Shown here: positions 49,101 through 61,065 of the stretch, piece after piece | Layout: each line of letters opens with the position of its first letter | Position numbering within the stretch: the stretch's first letter is position 1 | Source of the DNA: Atopsyche davidsoni | Taxonomy: Eukaryota > Arthropoda > Insecta > Trichoptera > Hydrobiosidae | Assembly: GCA_022113835.1 (NCBI GenBank) | Contig: JAILWY010000020.1 | Span: forward strand, 1-64,000 | Length of the DNA: 64,000 bases | Direction: 5' to 3' | The notes under the pieces: generated by a model | Told to the model about the DNA's origin: nothing | What the model saw: only the letters and a program-made list of their open reading frames with translations | Database searches by the model: none | Program-made: the position numbers and the translations under genes

Positions 49101-50269
49101 GTCATAGTTTAGTCCTTTTGATTGGGGTTACTAATATATATAGTGAATTTGACTATTAACGCTGGGTTGAGATTGTGATTAGACGATTAGCCAGAGTGGC
49201 CGGAGTCGCCCTCGGAACCTTCAATGGGGGCTCCTGCATGCCTGCGCTTGATGCATCCGTCGGGACATCGATGCGCTTTCTGATGTTATTTTTTATTGCC
49301 AAATTACAGTAAATGTTTGTGAGTTTCGCTTACTGTAATTTTTCTCAGTTATACAATAACTTCAGGGACTCATCGATTTTCTGAATACTTTTGAAATTCT
49401 TATTGAAATGTGTTTTTGGGGTTATATTGAGCTCTGATGTAAGTGCTACAGTAAGTTGGACGGACATCACTACTACACGATTCGCAGAATTGAATACTGA
49501 TAGTAAATCTCAGTTCAAGGGAAGAGTTCTGCCTTGTGAACATTATATCCTCCCATTTACAAACACAACTTGTGATTGAAGTGATTCGACTCGTAGGTAA
49601 GTGCACACAACCACACAATCGCTTGTAATATGACAAAGTTTCTCAAAACTTTATAAATGTTGTATTTGTCAATTTCTACACAATCTATAAACAAAGAAAA
49701 GCAATACATCAGAGTTGGTGGATCATAACTTTTTCATTAAGAGTGTTGGCGAGTGTGCGGCAAGCGCTGGCGCTTGTCATACAAGCTTTATCTCCCGATT
49801 GGCTATTCCTATTATTTAAAAACCTTAAGATATAATCATTTCAATAATTAAAGTCATATAATTGCCATAGTGAAAGGTTTTAATCCATCAACTCAAAGCA
49901 CATTCACCCGGCGAGATGGTAAACCTTATCAGGATTCAATAGACCTCCAAGACACTTGTTGGGTTTCAAGCGCAGGTAGCCTTCCATTGAATGTCCCCCT
50001 GCTGTTGTACTGAGCGTGTCACTCTCCCCAGGTCCCGCAGCCGAAGCCCTCGCAAGCGCTCCCACTCGCGCAACCGCTCCCACTCGCGCAACCGCTCGTA
50101 CTCACCGCGCCGCTCGCTGTCGCGCGGCCGCAGCCCCTCACTGTCGCGCGGCCGCAGCCCCTTGCTGTCTCGCGACCGCAGCCCCGTGCACTCGCGGCGG
50201 TCCTTCTCCCGTCAGCGCCGTTCGCGCTCGCTACTGAGCGACATCCACGGCAACCGCGACCGCTACTGA
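46102..50269 (+). CDS. SR splicing factor, Rbp1/SRSF3-like (paralog 2, long RS tail)
   Basis: Three exons: 46,102-46,310, 47,524-47,592 and 50,032-50,269; joined 516 nt, 171 aa, near SRSF3 length. The RRM is [20 protein letters not shown] with RNP2 [26 protein letters not shown] with RNP1 GFAFVEFE, then [19 protein letters not shown]. The tail is rich in [22 protein letters not shown], three repeats of the type LSRGRSP, and an end [12 protein letters not shown] that is not RS. Exon 1 has the same 209-nt coding length and splice phases as the gene at 26,128, and the RRMs are close to identical, so the two arose by duplication. This copy lacks the Gly-rich hinge and has a much longer RS region. 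A candidate in-frame 33-nt exon lies in intron 2 at 48,828-48,860. A poly(A) signal AATAAA is at 50,879-50,884. Confidence 0.93.
47278..47394. repeat. foldback pair of hammerhead-related repeats
   Basis: Left arm about 47,308-47,345 and right arm about 47,352-47,394 are inverted copies of one sequence. Both carry the stem GCCAAC/GTTGGC (left copy decayed), GAAAC and GGTCAC, with GATAA where an active hammerhead has GATGA. It lies in intron 1 of the SR paralog and is the same family as 14,941. Confidence 0.65.
48828..48860 (+). other. candidate 33-nt cassette exon of SR paralog 2
   Basis: A strong pyrimidine tract (about 48,785-48,820) and acceptor gccgcag at 48,827 are followed by 33 nt and a GT at 48,861. 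The length is a multiple of three and, in the phase of exon 2, the frame stays open through [10 protein letters not shown] into exon 3. GC is high compared with the surroundings. No transcript evidence. Confidence 0.35.
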
Positions 50270-52477
50270 GTGCCGCGCTCCTGCAGCTGGTCTTCAAGTG
50301 AGAGAGGTGATGTTTGTCTAGGATAAGTTTAGGTTTATGTTTATTTTGTAAATGTTCTAGCCCGTACGACCAACGGCAGTAGAGTGTAACCGACCACATT
50401 ATGTTTAGATATATAAATAAGCAAACATTTGATTGTTTTTCAAATTGTGCATTTGCTTTGTTTAAATTCATTTCTTATTAAATTTTAATTATGCGCTTTA
50501 TATAATTTTTAAAAAATTATAACTAGTTCTTGAAATGTATTGGGTATTGAATACTCGGTTGAGACTATTTCATCAGAGCGGAGAGTGAGTGGGTAACCTC
50601 AATTGTTAGTTTACGTGAGAGAAAGTTAACAACTCTCAAGTGACCCGGCAAGTAATGGTCTATTAACTTTTAGCAAATACATTTTAATCCATCTTTCAAC
50701 TCTGTAAGACTCATGTGAAATTAAATATTTATTTTATATTAAATATGCAACGCCTTCGCGAGAACTTTGGACTTGTGAATCTTTTCTATTGTGGACATCC
50801 TGTTCTGCTCGGTGTGCTCCTGCCCCTGTAGACGTCCACACAGTTGCTTTATTGTTGGAAGTTCTTGATCTTTCACCCAATAAATACTGCATTCAATGCC
50901 TGGTTTTTTAGATAATAATATTTTTTAAGTTGCAATAGAGAATACCGGAGGTTGCAGGCTCTGGACTCGCCGGTTGATCTCTGCCTGACGTCATAGGGGT
51001 CGGGTAGTGTTCGACTTGTACTTCTGACGCTGCACCTGCCTATACAGATTCCAATAATAATAGAGATTCTACGCAGACCGATTTAGGTGAAATTCTGTGT
51101 CAGTGCATCAAATGTGGCTGATCTCAGAAAAGTAACGTAAGTCATTATTTGCCTGCCACATTTCAACCTTGTGAACCCTACCGCAAGCCTGGTGTGTGCG
51201 TGAGGAACGCCGCTGTGCCAAGCGGAATCGCCACGAAGAATAGCACCAAACCACACCCAACTAGCAGCTGTAGAATGCGTCTGCAACATGGCCTCTTGTT
51301 TATTATTAACTAAAACAATTCTGGGTTTTTTTTAGTAAAATTGAAAATGAAAGGACAATACAAATATAACTCTTTGCTCTCGTGACTGTATGATGTGTTG
51401 GTATCGGTATGAATTACAAAGCTGCAAAACTTGGGCAGTCGCTGAGTTTGGGTTTTATTTATATTTCAATATTAAAAAAAAAACTTCCGATTGATTAAAA
51501 CTATGGATGTTATTCGTGGAGAGTTAATTTTATTTACAGTTGTAATGGAAAACTGTTCGAAAAGCTGTGATTATCTAAATAGTAATATAAAACAATAAAA
51601 ATTGAACTAACCAGTTGCAACCGTTTTCTATTGCTGCGAATGTTTGGTGGAGGCTTGCGAGCCGGCGCAGGAGCCGCGGCCTGGATCCTGCCGGGACTGG
51701 TCAGCTATGCGCCAGCCTCACGAAGTTGTTCTCGTATTTACTTAAGTCTAGATGCTCAGTCTGCACCAGTTGTGATAGGTGCAGGCTCGGACGTATGAAC
51801 CCTGAAGCTTATATTTATATCTGCAGCTCGCGTGCTGCGAAGAGTAATTGATATATTGTGGTTTTTGTACCTATACAAAATAGATTTTAATATACCGTAT
51901 CTGAATATATAGAATTTAGGAAGTGTACGATTAGGTTTATCACTGGAAAATTGGTTAGAAACAATATTTTGTATATTTAGTATTCTTGTTTAGAAGCCAT
52001 CTTATCCCCCAAAGTGTGCGTAGTTTTAGTTGCAAGTAATTATTTTGTGCGGTCAACAACGTCTCCGCCTAAACGTAAGTGACAGTCAGTGTGGCTGGAT
52101 ATTTAAAAATTATACAGGATTTATTATTTTATAATTGTATCTAAATAAAATGTTTCAAAATACTTTTTGTTTTATTTTCAACACGCATTCCCATAAGAAT
52201 GAAAAAATCAATTGTAAGATGAATGTTGAATATATAGGTAAGTCTGACTTGTGCGAGCCACAACCTGTCGGGGCCTTTTTGAGCTGATGGATTACTGACT
52301 CATCTGTGCCAAGAGCCAGCAAAAGTATACAATGCTGCACTCTGCTAATATCTACCATGGGATGATTTGACTGCGCGCTGACAGCTAATGCTAGACAGGT
52401 GTTAAACCTGCTCAGGGTTCATTCGCACTGGAGGAAAAATTGTACTTGTTCTAAATTATAAAATTTAGAGTTATTTT

Positions 52478-52613
52478 TTTTTTGACGTCAATGTGAAAGT
52501 AGACATTTAAAATTTTCTAAATATAGTATATATTTAGAAAATTTTAAATGTCTACTTTCACATTGACGTCAAAAAAGAAAGTAGACATTTAAAATTTTCT
52601 AAATATATACTAT
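52478..52613. repeat. 99-bp near-perfect palindrome plus a third partial arm
   Basis: Arms 52,478-52,526 and 52,528-52,576 are reverse complements apart from the central gta. Each arm holds gacgtcaatgtgaaagtag and atttaaaattttctaaat. A further direct copy of the distal half (gaaagtagacatttaaaatt...) follows at 52,577-52,613. No coding frame. Confidence 0.95.
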
Positions 52614-53630
52614 CTTGTAGGTCTTAAAACTATCTAGCAAAAATTCACTTATTTTTATCTTTTCTAGCAGAGATTAAAAGCCTTGAAAGTAATTTTTTTT
52701 ATTATCAATGTTTATTTTTACCTCAAAAAGTCAGATTTATCATAAACTGTACTTGAAAACAAAACAAGCGATGCGGTTCAGATGCAAGCGTTCTTGTAAA
52801 GTCGTAGAGTAGTTGAGTCTGCGATAGGAAAATGTTCAGTTTGTGACGTTTTAGTAAAAGAAGAATAAAAACTAGTAGTGGTAAAAATAGAAGTAGAGTA
52901 AGAAAGTAGGAGAAGAAGTCTTAGTTCGTTAGTAGACATCATTCAAGGCGAGAAGTTGCCACGCGAGGACCAATGATGCGTAGAATCATCTCTTGAGGTT
53001 TGCTCAAATTATGATAAAATTTGTATAGCTACTTGCTCATAGATGGCGTTTTAATTAAATTTATTTATTTGTTAGGAACGTATGTTCTTCTACTATTCGA
53101 CAGATGACGTTACCTTTTAAAATTATGTGTATTTTTATATTTATGACTACGTATTAATTATATATTAATATTTAAAGAAAGATAAAACTTTTAACTTTGA
53201 TTAAAATTAAATATTGGTTTAAACATGGTATAGATATTATTGGAAAATCGCGCCTAAAAATTGTGAAAGCAATAAGTTAAATTGCGGATTAATTGATCAT
53301 TTTTATACATATTTTAATAATTTTTGTATAATAAAATATTTTGCATATTTGATAAATTATAGGATACTTTAATCGCACGCCATTAATATCACCTGGACGT
53401 CTCGCTTGCCGTCTCCACGACATACTAATTTAATTTGTAATACTACATATTTTAAGAACCAGCAGTTAAGAGATAACGATAATTTTTATTTGTAAGCGAT
53501 TAAACCATTAAAGTTTTTGTCAGTTCAGGCTTCGTCAGCGAAGTTCTTGAAAAATGGCAAGGGATCCCGAGAAATAATCATCCCGTGTTGGCTGAGCAGG
53601 GTGCAAGGAGCCTCGTATAATAAATGTCGG

Positions 53631-53655
53631 TTGGGTTAGGTTAGGTTAGGTTAAG
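53631..53655. repeat. short TTAGG telomere-like run
   Basis: About four units (ggttgggttaggttaggtta...) in AT-rich DNA, without a recognisable retroelement end next to it. Confidence 0.8.
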
Positions 53656-54236
53656 TAAAGCTCTAGTTTTCACATGGCTGTGGAGTTCTCTGCGACTCGC
53701 GCTGGCTGGCCAGGGGGCAAGGGGTCCGGGCCATAAATATCGGTTGGAGAATAAAAGAGGGGAATAAAAATATCATTAGTCGAGAATAAGGAAGAGGTTG
53801 TTCTGTATCGATTGTTAGAAAATTAGATAATTGTGTGGAAAAGGCAATTGAACGGAGACGGCAAGCGAATTTCATTGTTCGCGGTTGTATTATTATGGGA
53901 AAAGTAGCATCGCGCGCAGGAAACAATAAAACGAGCGTGGAATATGGCGGAGAGCCTCGTTACTGCGTCACTGACGTGACACGGATAGTGAATTTAACTA
54001 AAAAATGACTATGGGTCATAAGTGAGAATGGCTTGTCAGCAGGAACTGTTTTGGGTTTAGTAGCTTTAGAGCCATTCATGCTGACAAATCACTTGCTTAG
54101 ATACCTCAGTATGTAAGCAAGATCTGCCTGCAATTGGTTGTCTAGCCTTTGGTTCCACAGCCTTCAAAACTGAGATAACTTAAAATAAAGAACCGCTTGT
54201 TTACTTGTCTCTTTCTTTGCGTCCTCCTGCTTTCAG

Positions 54237-54371
54237 AGATTGTTATGGCTACAGACTATCAGCCATATGTTGAAACTGCAAATCGTCTCCAGGTTCAAAA
54301 GAAACAAACATTCTCTGTGTACCGAGTTTTCTCTGGCGACAAACACGAATCGAGCTGGGAACAGCCGCAAA
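54237..54371 (+). CDS. unrecognised first coding exon
   Basis: A strong pyrimidine tract and acceptor (ctgctttcag) are followed by 8 nt and an ATG at 54,245. The frame MATDYQPYVETANRLQVQKK, QTFSVYRVFSGDKHESSWEQ, PQ is open to a donor caaa|gtatgt at 54,372. Codon use and composition look coding and splice sites are good, so I treat it as a real exon of a plus-strand gene whose remaining exons are not seen in the next 9.6 kb. No domain is recognised. It is soluble-looking and polar, without a signal peptide if this ATG is used; an upstream in-frame ATG at 54,197 would add a hydrophobic stretch but would require the acceptor not to be used. Confidence 0.5.
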
Positions 54372-54492
54372 GTATGTGAATGCTTTCAACCGCTTACCTA
54401 GTTGCCTTATCCCCATGTATTTGTAGATTTTACTAAGTAGTACAGTAACCTATAGTTAGTTCAATGAAAAAGAAAATTGAAATACCTGAAAA

Positions 54493-54524
54493 ATCGGTAC
54501 ACCTTGTATACTAGGTGTACCGAT
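54493..54524. repeat. 12-bp perfect hairpin
   Basis: atcggtacacct (54,493-54,504) and aggtgtaccgat (54,513-54,524) flank an 8-nt loop, 30 bp before a LINE tag. Confidence 0.85.
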
Positions 54525-54552
54525 GTGTGTGCTATAGCCTACTGGAAAAAAT

Positions 54553-54662
54553 AAATCTAACGTGGATGCGAAAGTTGCGACATTGGCTAGAAGTCGGAAG
54601 TACAGCCTGTCTAATAAACCTGGACTGACTCCCTCTGAGGAGAGGTACCCAATGAAGAATAT
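54553..54662 (+). repeat. LINE 3' tag
   Basis: gtggatgcgaaagttgcgac, attggctagaagtcggaag and actccctctgaggagagg: a decayed copy of the recurrent LINE tail. Confidence 0.6.
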
Positions 54663-55171
54663 ATATTCCTTACTGAGAACAACAAAGTACTAGTTAACTG
54701 ATAATTTTGATTTTCTAATGCTAAGCTATGTAGTCAAGTAGGATTAGTGCATTGTGTTCAGATTTGAAATTCACCGCACGCCACGAGCTCAAACAGTAAA
54801 CAAATCGTGAGCATTATAATTTTATTGAAAAATAACACAATTACCGCATTATTAGATAAAAACTCCGGAGATACAATGAGATAAGTAGACATCATTGCCA
54901 AGTTTTTTCTTTGAAAATTTTCCTATGATGTGCTTAACTTCCTCAGATGGATACTTTGAATTATGGATTATCAATATAATTATATTTAATTTCCAGACAT
55001 ATCCGATGGTTCATTAAAACGTACAAAGCACAAAGGGAGACCCAACAAAAGACTCGACCAAATATCGACGCGAAAATGCCTATAATCCGTGCCAAAAAAA
55101 TAAAAACCACTCGGGAGCAGCGCGAGTCGCGAGTGTGCTCTGTTGCCATGGAGACCATCCGAGGAGCGCGC

Positions 55172-55255
55172 CGGGGGCGGGGAGGGGGGGGGGGGGGAGG
55201 AGGGGGGAGGGAGGGGAAGGAGGAGGGGGAGGGGAGGGGCGGGGCGGGGCGGGAG
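55172..55255 (+). repeat. G-tract (G-quadruplex-prone) run
   Basis: About 80 bp almost only G with a few A and C, including a 14-G run, inside a CpG-rich patch that resembles a promoter. Many G4-forming registers are possible. Confidence 0.85.
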
Positions 55256-55989
55256 AAAAAATGGCCGCTATCTGGACGGTAATAACGTGAAATCACGCTC
55301 GGGTAGGCGCACGGGGGAGAAGGGCGGAGAAGAAGCTTTGTTTTTATTGACCAGCGGCGCTGGGCTGCTTGCTCAATGGGGTCTGAAGCTGAGACCTCGG
55401 AGGCGCAACTCACCCCAAACAATAAACAAATACCCAAAATAAAGACTTCGTCGACTAATTACAATAAACTTATCAGTCGCAGCGTGTGTATGCAGCTTTG
55501 GACACCGTCGCATGCCGTCCAGTTTGCTGCATCTGGTCCAAGGCACGCTGAGGCTCAGTGCGGATAATGCGCTCTCTTAATATTTGTATAAAGATTTTAT
55601 GGGTGATTTCAAAACCTACAGTAAAATTATGTAAAACTTTCGAGGTATAAAACCTCCTACCGCATTTGTGGTGATATTTAGCAAATTGGGTCTAAAGTAA
55701 ATTAAAGCTTTGTAATTTTTTAACTAGTTTTTTGGTTATAAACTCGTTAAAGTTTTTGTGATATTTGTGCAATTATTTTAAAACTTGTAACCCTTAAATA
55801 AAACTAAATCTACAGATGAAATCTACTAAAACATGAAAAGTATAATAAACATATAAAGTACAATTATTTTCAGTACATAGATATTGTATTATATTAACTA
55901 ACCAAAGGTTAGGTAATTTCTTGTTACTGTCTTGTACAGAGTCAATAAAATATAGAGTCGCGACACGCCGCCACTGTGCTGTAACAAGA

Positions 55990-56034
55990 TAACCTAACCT
56001 AACCTAACCTAACCTAACCTAACCTAACCTAACC
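55990..56034. repeat. interstitial telomeric repeat (CCTAA)9
   Basis: Nine uninterrupted aacct units, the longest such run in the window. Confidence 0.95.
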
Positions 56035-56309
56035 TCTTGTGAGATTATAAAGGTTCGCGTCTGCTTATAAAAATTCATTGTTTTCAAATTGTTGGTCGTT
56101 AGAAATAAACCCAGGATGATTGTTAGAGTCATATCTTAATCGCAGATCATTAGAAATGAATGGTTTGTAAATCCAAGATATTATTTAATTGATTAAGAGT
56201 TAATATATAAGAGATAACTATAATAAAATTATGTTTTATTACATAAATTAAAAATTATATCATCGATTCTGTTAGTAGAGACATACAAACTCTTTGTTTA
56301 TAAATTATT

Positions 56310-56430
56310 ATATTTATCTTCTTCAGGTGCCTCCCCTCAGAGGAGGTTGGAGACCAAGTCAGTCTTGGGGACCATCTACATAGCAGTTTTATATTCGTAA
56401 GAAAGGTCTGCTTATTGCTGCTGCCCAATA
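56310..56430 (-). repeat. LINE 3' tag (reverse)
   Basis: cttcttcaggtgcctcccct, cagaggaggttggagacca and cccaatagcatt: the reverse complement of the tag, of the same subfamily as 59,525 and 61,066. Confidence 0.65.
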
Positions 56431-56879
56431 GCATTAACCCTTCTATACAATACTCAGGCATTTAAATCTGTTAATCCTCTTGCAGCAGGTTGCACTTACT
56501 CGGGGGGTCGCGGGTTAAAGAAAAAGACAGTTGCTTGTAAGTCCTACACTAGAATCACTGAAATACTTTTATTAAAGGGGGCCACCAGAATTTTTTACAG
56601 AACTTACAAAGGGGTCGCGAATTCAGCGAAGGTTGAACAACATTGATCTAAACAAATGTACGTTTTCAATTAAAAAAATATTTATCACTATAATCCAGCA
56701 AAAAAATAACAATGAACGGTTGTTTTATTGCATTCGGGATTTATTATATTAAATATCTCAATAAAAAATAAATATAGAGAAGGCAATAAATCGGCATCGG
56801 GTGACAACAGACAATGCAGTGCATTTAAAACTTGACGGCCATGCACGCGCTTTGAAAATATAACGTCACGTGACAGCGC

Positions 56880-56919
56880 GGGTGGGAGGGGGAGGGGGAG
56901 GGGGGGAGGAGAGGGGGGT
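56880..56919 (+). repeat. G-tract run next to cgtcacgtgac
   Basis: Repeated GGGAGG-type tracts follow a palindromic E-box-like cacgtg at about 56,867. A caagatggct motif (YY1-like) follows at about 56,925. It resembles a core promoter, but no matching transcript start or coding exon was found. Confidence 0.5.
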
Positions 56920-57582
56920 CGTCCCAAGATGGCTTCTCTGCGGAAATTGTCAGAAACGATGTAATGTTACGGCTCTAAAAGCAATCAGGGCTTTCCAAAT
57001 AATCATCCGCATTTCAATATTAAATGTTGTTTAATTATTTTCTTTACCTGCTCGACGAAGTAAAGTGTCGTTTTGTTATGATCGCACGATTTGCGCGAGG
57101 AACATGCTGACCAATCAGAAACAAGAATTTCAACACACACGGTATACCATGACTGCTAAAAAAAAAAATTTACAATGAAAAAACGCTTTTATCACAATGA
57201 GCTCGAGATCTTCGCGTGAAAAATACTGACCGATCATAAATCAGAATTTTAAGCACACTTCTTGCAACATGATCGATGGTCTCATCAAGTGATTATTATT
57301 ATTGTCATAATGACAAAATATCTCGCAGATTCATTAGCCATAAAAAAGTTTTGATGAAACACACATTTCCGATATTCCCCGCGCGGTACGAGTGTTTGTT
57401 TTTTTCGGGAGTTTGGTGGGAGAGGGGGGGGGGAGGAGGGGGAGCATCATGTTTTATTCATTAATTTATTTAGGAAATGGCTGCGACAAAATAGAGATTT
57501 TATTGTCAGCCAGCCCGGGCCGGCGGGGTGGCCATTGTGCCGCAGATCGCCACGCCGCTTTTCCGCCGTTCCTGTTCTGATC

Positions 57583-57760
<178 letters not shown>

Positions 57761-58195
57761 TCTGTTTATAAGTACTCGATTTATAAATCTGGACTATCAT
57801 CGATATCCATCATATGAATGTGTTTTTAGTAGAATGGGTAGTATTATGTGCTGAAATAATTTTCTTGGAAAATTTAAAGACTATTACATCTTGGACAATT
57901 AAATCTGAGTGTCATTGAGTAGACGAAGAGCAAAATATTATTTGTGATTAAAAGAGCTGTTCTTGAATGCGTACGAAATTGAAATGTTAATAATAATGAA
58001 TTTATATTTAAATCCGAGTCCCGATTCGCCCCCTACGCGTCCCGGAAATGGCGAATCATGTGCCCGGCGGCCGGGGACGCCGGAGAAAGGAAATCGGAAT
58101 GCCCGCGCAGACATCGGGAATCGGATTTATACGCGGGCAGCTCGCTTCATTAAATTCCATCGCGGAAAAAACCGTCGCGGCCCCCTTCCCCCCCC

Positions 58196-58259
58196 TAGTC
58201 TCCCCCCCTAGTCTCCCCCCCTAGTCTCCCCCCCTAGTCTCCCCCCCTAGTCTCCCCCC
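58196..58259. repeat. 13-bp C-rich minisatellite, five units
   Basis: tagtctccccccc with tag at 58,196, 58,209, 58,222, 58,235 and 58,248. It could form an i-motif or, on the other strand, a G-quadruplex. Confidence 0.95.
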
Positions 58260-58300
58260 CTGCTCCCCCCCCTCCCTGCGCTTCTCCGGGCTTAATGTGG

Positions 58301-58330
58301 CGTTCTGTGTTTGTTGCATAATTGAATGGT
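58301..58330. repeat. 30-bp module duplicated at 58,761-58,790
   Basis: cgttctgtgtttgttgca and aattgaatgg are shared with one difference between. Beyond it the copies share weak similarity (gcggattaaagatggc versus gcagtttaagattggc). Confidence 0.75.
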
Positions 58331-59524
58331 TTTTCTTTTTATTGCGGATTAAAGATGGCATATTTATCATGCAGCAATGGCTTTCAATATTTCTCGTTTT
58401 AACGACATATATAAATAGGCAGTTGGCTAGGAGATTACGAATATTTTTTGTTTGTTAGGTTCGTGTTTGTTATGTAATGTGACAACCTAATCACCCCAAT
58501 ATATTTTGTTAATTACTTCCCATTATAATCAATTAGGAGTAAAGTCCTTGTTTGTTTAAACCAACATTGTACAAAGGAATGGACTTTACTCCGCCTTTCG
58601 ATATCAATTAACATTTACTAATAGTTTTGTTTATTAATTAAACTATGTGTATTAATTTAAATTACAGTTCTAACGGACAAATGTCCATCCTCTATTATTA
58701 AGTTAACACAAATATCTTTAACTTCAATAAAAATTGCCGAGTTAGAGTACATAGCGATGACGTTCTGTGTTTGTTGCACAATTGAATGGGTATTTTTGTC
58801 TGAGAGCCCTTTCGCCTTTTGAGGGCAGTTTAAGATTGGCTATGCATACTCTTCGAGATCTGGCCTGTTTGTCAGCAGAGAAAGAACAATTAAAGATCGT
58901 GGAGCATAGACAAATAGGCTTTGATGAGTTTTGAATCGATGCCTGAAATACGCAAAGCGAAACTGTTTGCACGTTCCTGAAAGGGGGCGTCCCTCATTTA
59001 CATAAACTCAGGGCAATATTCCTTTCCAGGGAACCCCCCGGGGGTTTTATTGGTTTTGTGCTCAGAGAGATCACGACTGGAACGATATTGATTTGTGTGA
59101 GGCAGTGAAGCATATATAATTAGTTAAGTCTAGATGTCACTTGCTCACAACAGAGCATTCAAAAGAAAACTTATTTTGAATATTTAATTTGTGTTTGTTG
59201 GTTATTCAATATTTAATAACCAGGGATATAATATGATCTGATAAACTTGGCTGCAGTTTATTTAAAAGTATCAATATTAGTTTACCAAAGATAATTTATA
59301 GTAAATATTTGGTTTATATTTGATAGTTATTGGATATTTAATATATGGCATGGTGCAATTAAATTTATATGATTTGTTAAATCTACATGTCACTTGTTCA
59401 AAGAATAAATAACTAAATATTAAGTTTATTCTTGCTGCAAGTCAATACACTCGGTATAATTTCAATATGAAAACATTGTTTTAGCCACTCTGCACCCTGA
59501 GCGTTTGTAAATGATATTGTTTCT

Positions 59525-59760
59525 GCAGCCTACTGCGGAAGGAGTATCAGACTTAAACGCCAGAGCTTTGAGAGGAAAGGATTATACAATAATGCTATTG
59601 GACAGCAGTAATATAAAACTACTGTAAGTAGAATAGTAAGTCCCGGGGACTTCACTATTCTCCACGAACACTGGCTCAGCATATATGGTGAGGGAGATGG
59701 TCACCAACCCTCTCTGAGGAAAGGCACCCGAGGAAGAAGTTTGCAGAGAAGAAGTCAGCT
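59525..59760 (+). repeat. LINE 3' tag, subfamily with long leader
   Basis: ctactgcggaaggagtatca, cgccagagctttgagaggaa and ataatgctattggacagcag, then gagatggtcaccaaccctct. It matches 61,066-61,255 along its whole length. Confidence 0.7.
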
Positions 59761-61065
59761 AGCTCTGAGCTATCCCTGCAGCAAACCAGCGCTTTCCGGT
59801 GAGTTTCTGCGCCACACTCCGGAGTTACACACGAGTATCATGAGCATTCCATTTACAGGTAATGCGAGTGTTTTAATATGAAAACATACTTTTATTTCTC
59901 ATTATATTTACAAAGGCGGACGGAAGCGAGCACATCGAATGCGGCAATTTGGCGATTAACAAAGCGTGACTAAAAACTCGGTTGCCGTTCGTTCATTATC
60001 ATTGTAACAATAATTCCAGCTCGCGGAGCGGCCCGTGAATGACCAAGTGGCCATGATTGCCCAACCCGACGAATTACTTCTGAGGAACGAGATATTTCCT
60101 GTGCCATCGGCCATTATTTTGGCTCGCCGGCCGCCCGGAGAGATACAATAACGAACGAAGCGGTTTTTAATTCGGCGGTGCGTTGGTTTTTTTTATTTTT
60201 ATTATTTTCCGTCGGTTTTTGTTTCGTCAGACTGGCTGCATTGTCTGCGAGAATTCTTTATTAGTAAATTGCTGGATGTATTGTTTCGATGACAGTTGAA
60301 ATGGCGGCGATTGTGGGCAAGAATATGCCGGTTTGTGGATCCGATGCTAATGGCGTTCTTTTTACACCTGCGCCTCAATTAATCATACAAATTGGGGAAT
60401 TACAAAAAAATTACAGCCGTTTCTTTATTATCATATGTAAAATACACTGAGGTTGCCAGCGCAGATAAATAATTGTGCAACTTTGCTTTACGGTACTTTT
60501 TTAACATAATACAACTGCCTACTGACGATAATCGATCTGCCCAAAAGCGTCACCCAAGATGGTATTGGCTTGAAAATATCTAATGGGAACGCGAGGATTG
60601 CAGCAAACCTTTCCACCCCGAAGAGGAAGATTTCCTCGACACCATGAACAGATGCTATGCAGAAATAAAAAAGTCCACAGGTTTTTCGTGGATCTCACAA
60701 AGTATAAACCACTCTGCCAATCAATGCTTTTATTATCGTGGAGCTCATTGTATAAATAGGAATTTTATGGATTTCAGTAAATTTTTCACTCTGAAAAGTT
60801 CCTGGTAGTTGAGAGGCTCTTCTGTTTCTCATGGTGAGAACGAATCCTTCGACAGCTCACCGACGCTTTCGATCATTATTGTTTGGCAACAGTATGAACA
60901 CCTCCTTGATCTTCCCATTCTGTTTCTTGTGTGTGGCTGCCATTCTGTACCCTGGACGTGTGTAAAAGATCAGTGATTGAATAGTGGGCTTAGAATGATT
61001 GTAGAGGGATGTGCTCTGGAAGTACGTGGGGGGGGGGGGGGGTTCCTGCTATTGTTTTTATAGCC

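Larger units (their letters stand above)
50270..54236. other. 3' UTR of SR paralog 2 and intergenic DNA
   Basis: The 3' UTR probably runs to about 50,900. Beyond it are a foldback repeat (52,478-52,613) and a TTAGG run (53,631-53,655). GC-richer patches at 50,940-51,060 and 51,630-51,800 have short open frames with no recognised domain. No other gene seen. Confidence 0.45.

Noticed and set aside
50019..50471. Minus-strand frame of 150 codons over SR paralog 2 exon 3
   Set aside because: Antisense of the RS repeats; its Ala/Gly/Cys composition is the mirror of Arg-Ser codons.
54961..55442. Frames of 158 and 99 codons across the G-tract
   Set aside because: Poly-Pro or poly-Gly translations of the low-complexity run.
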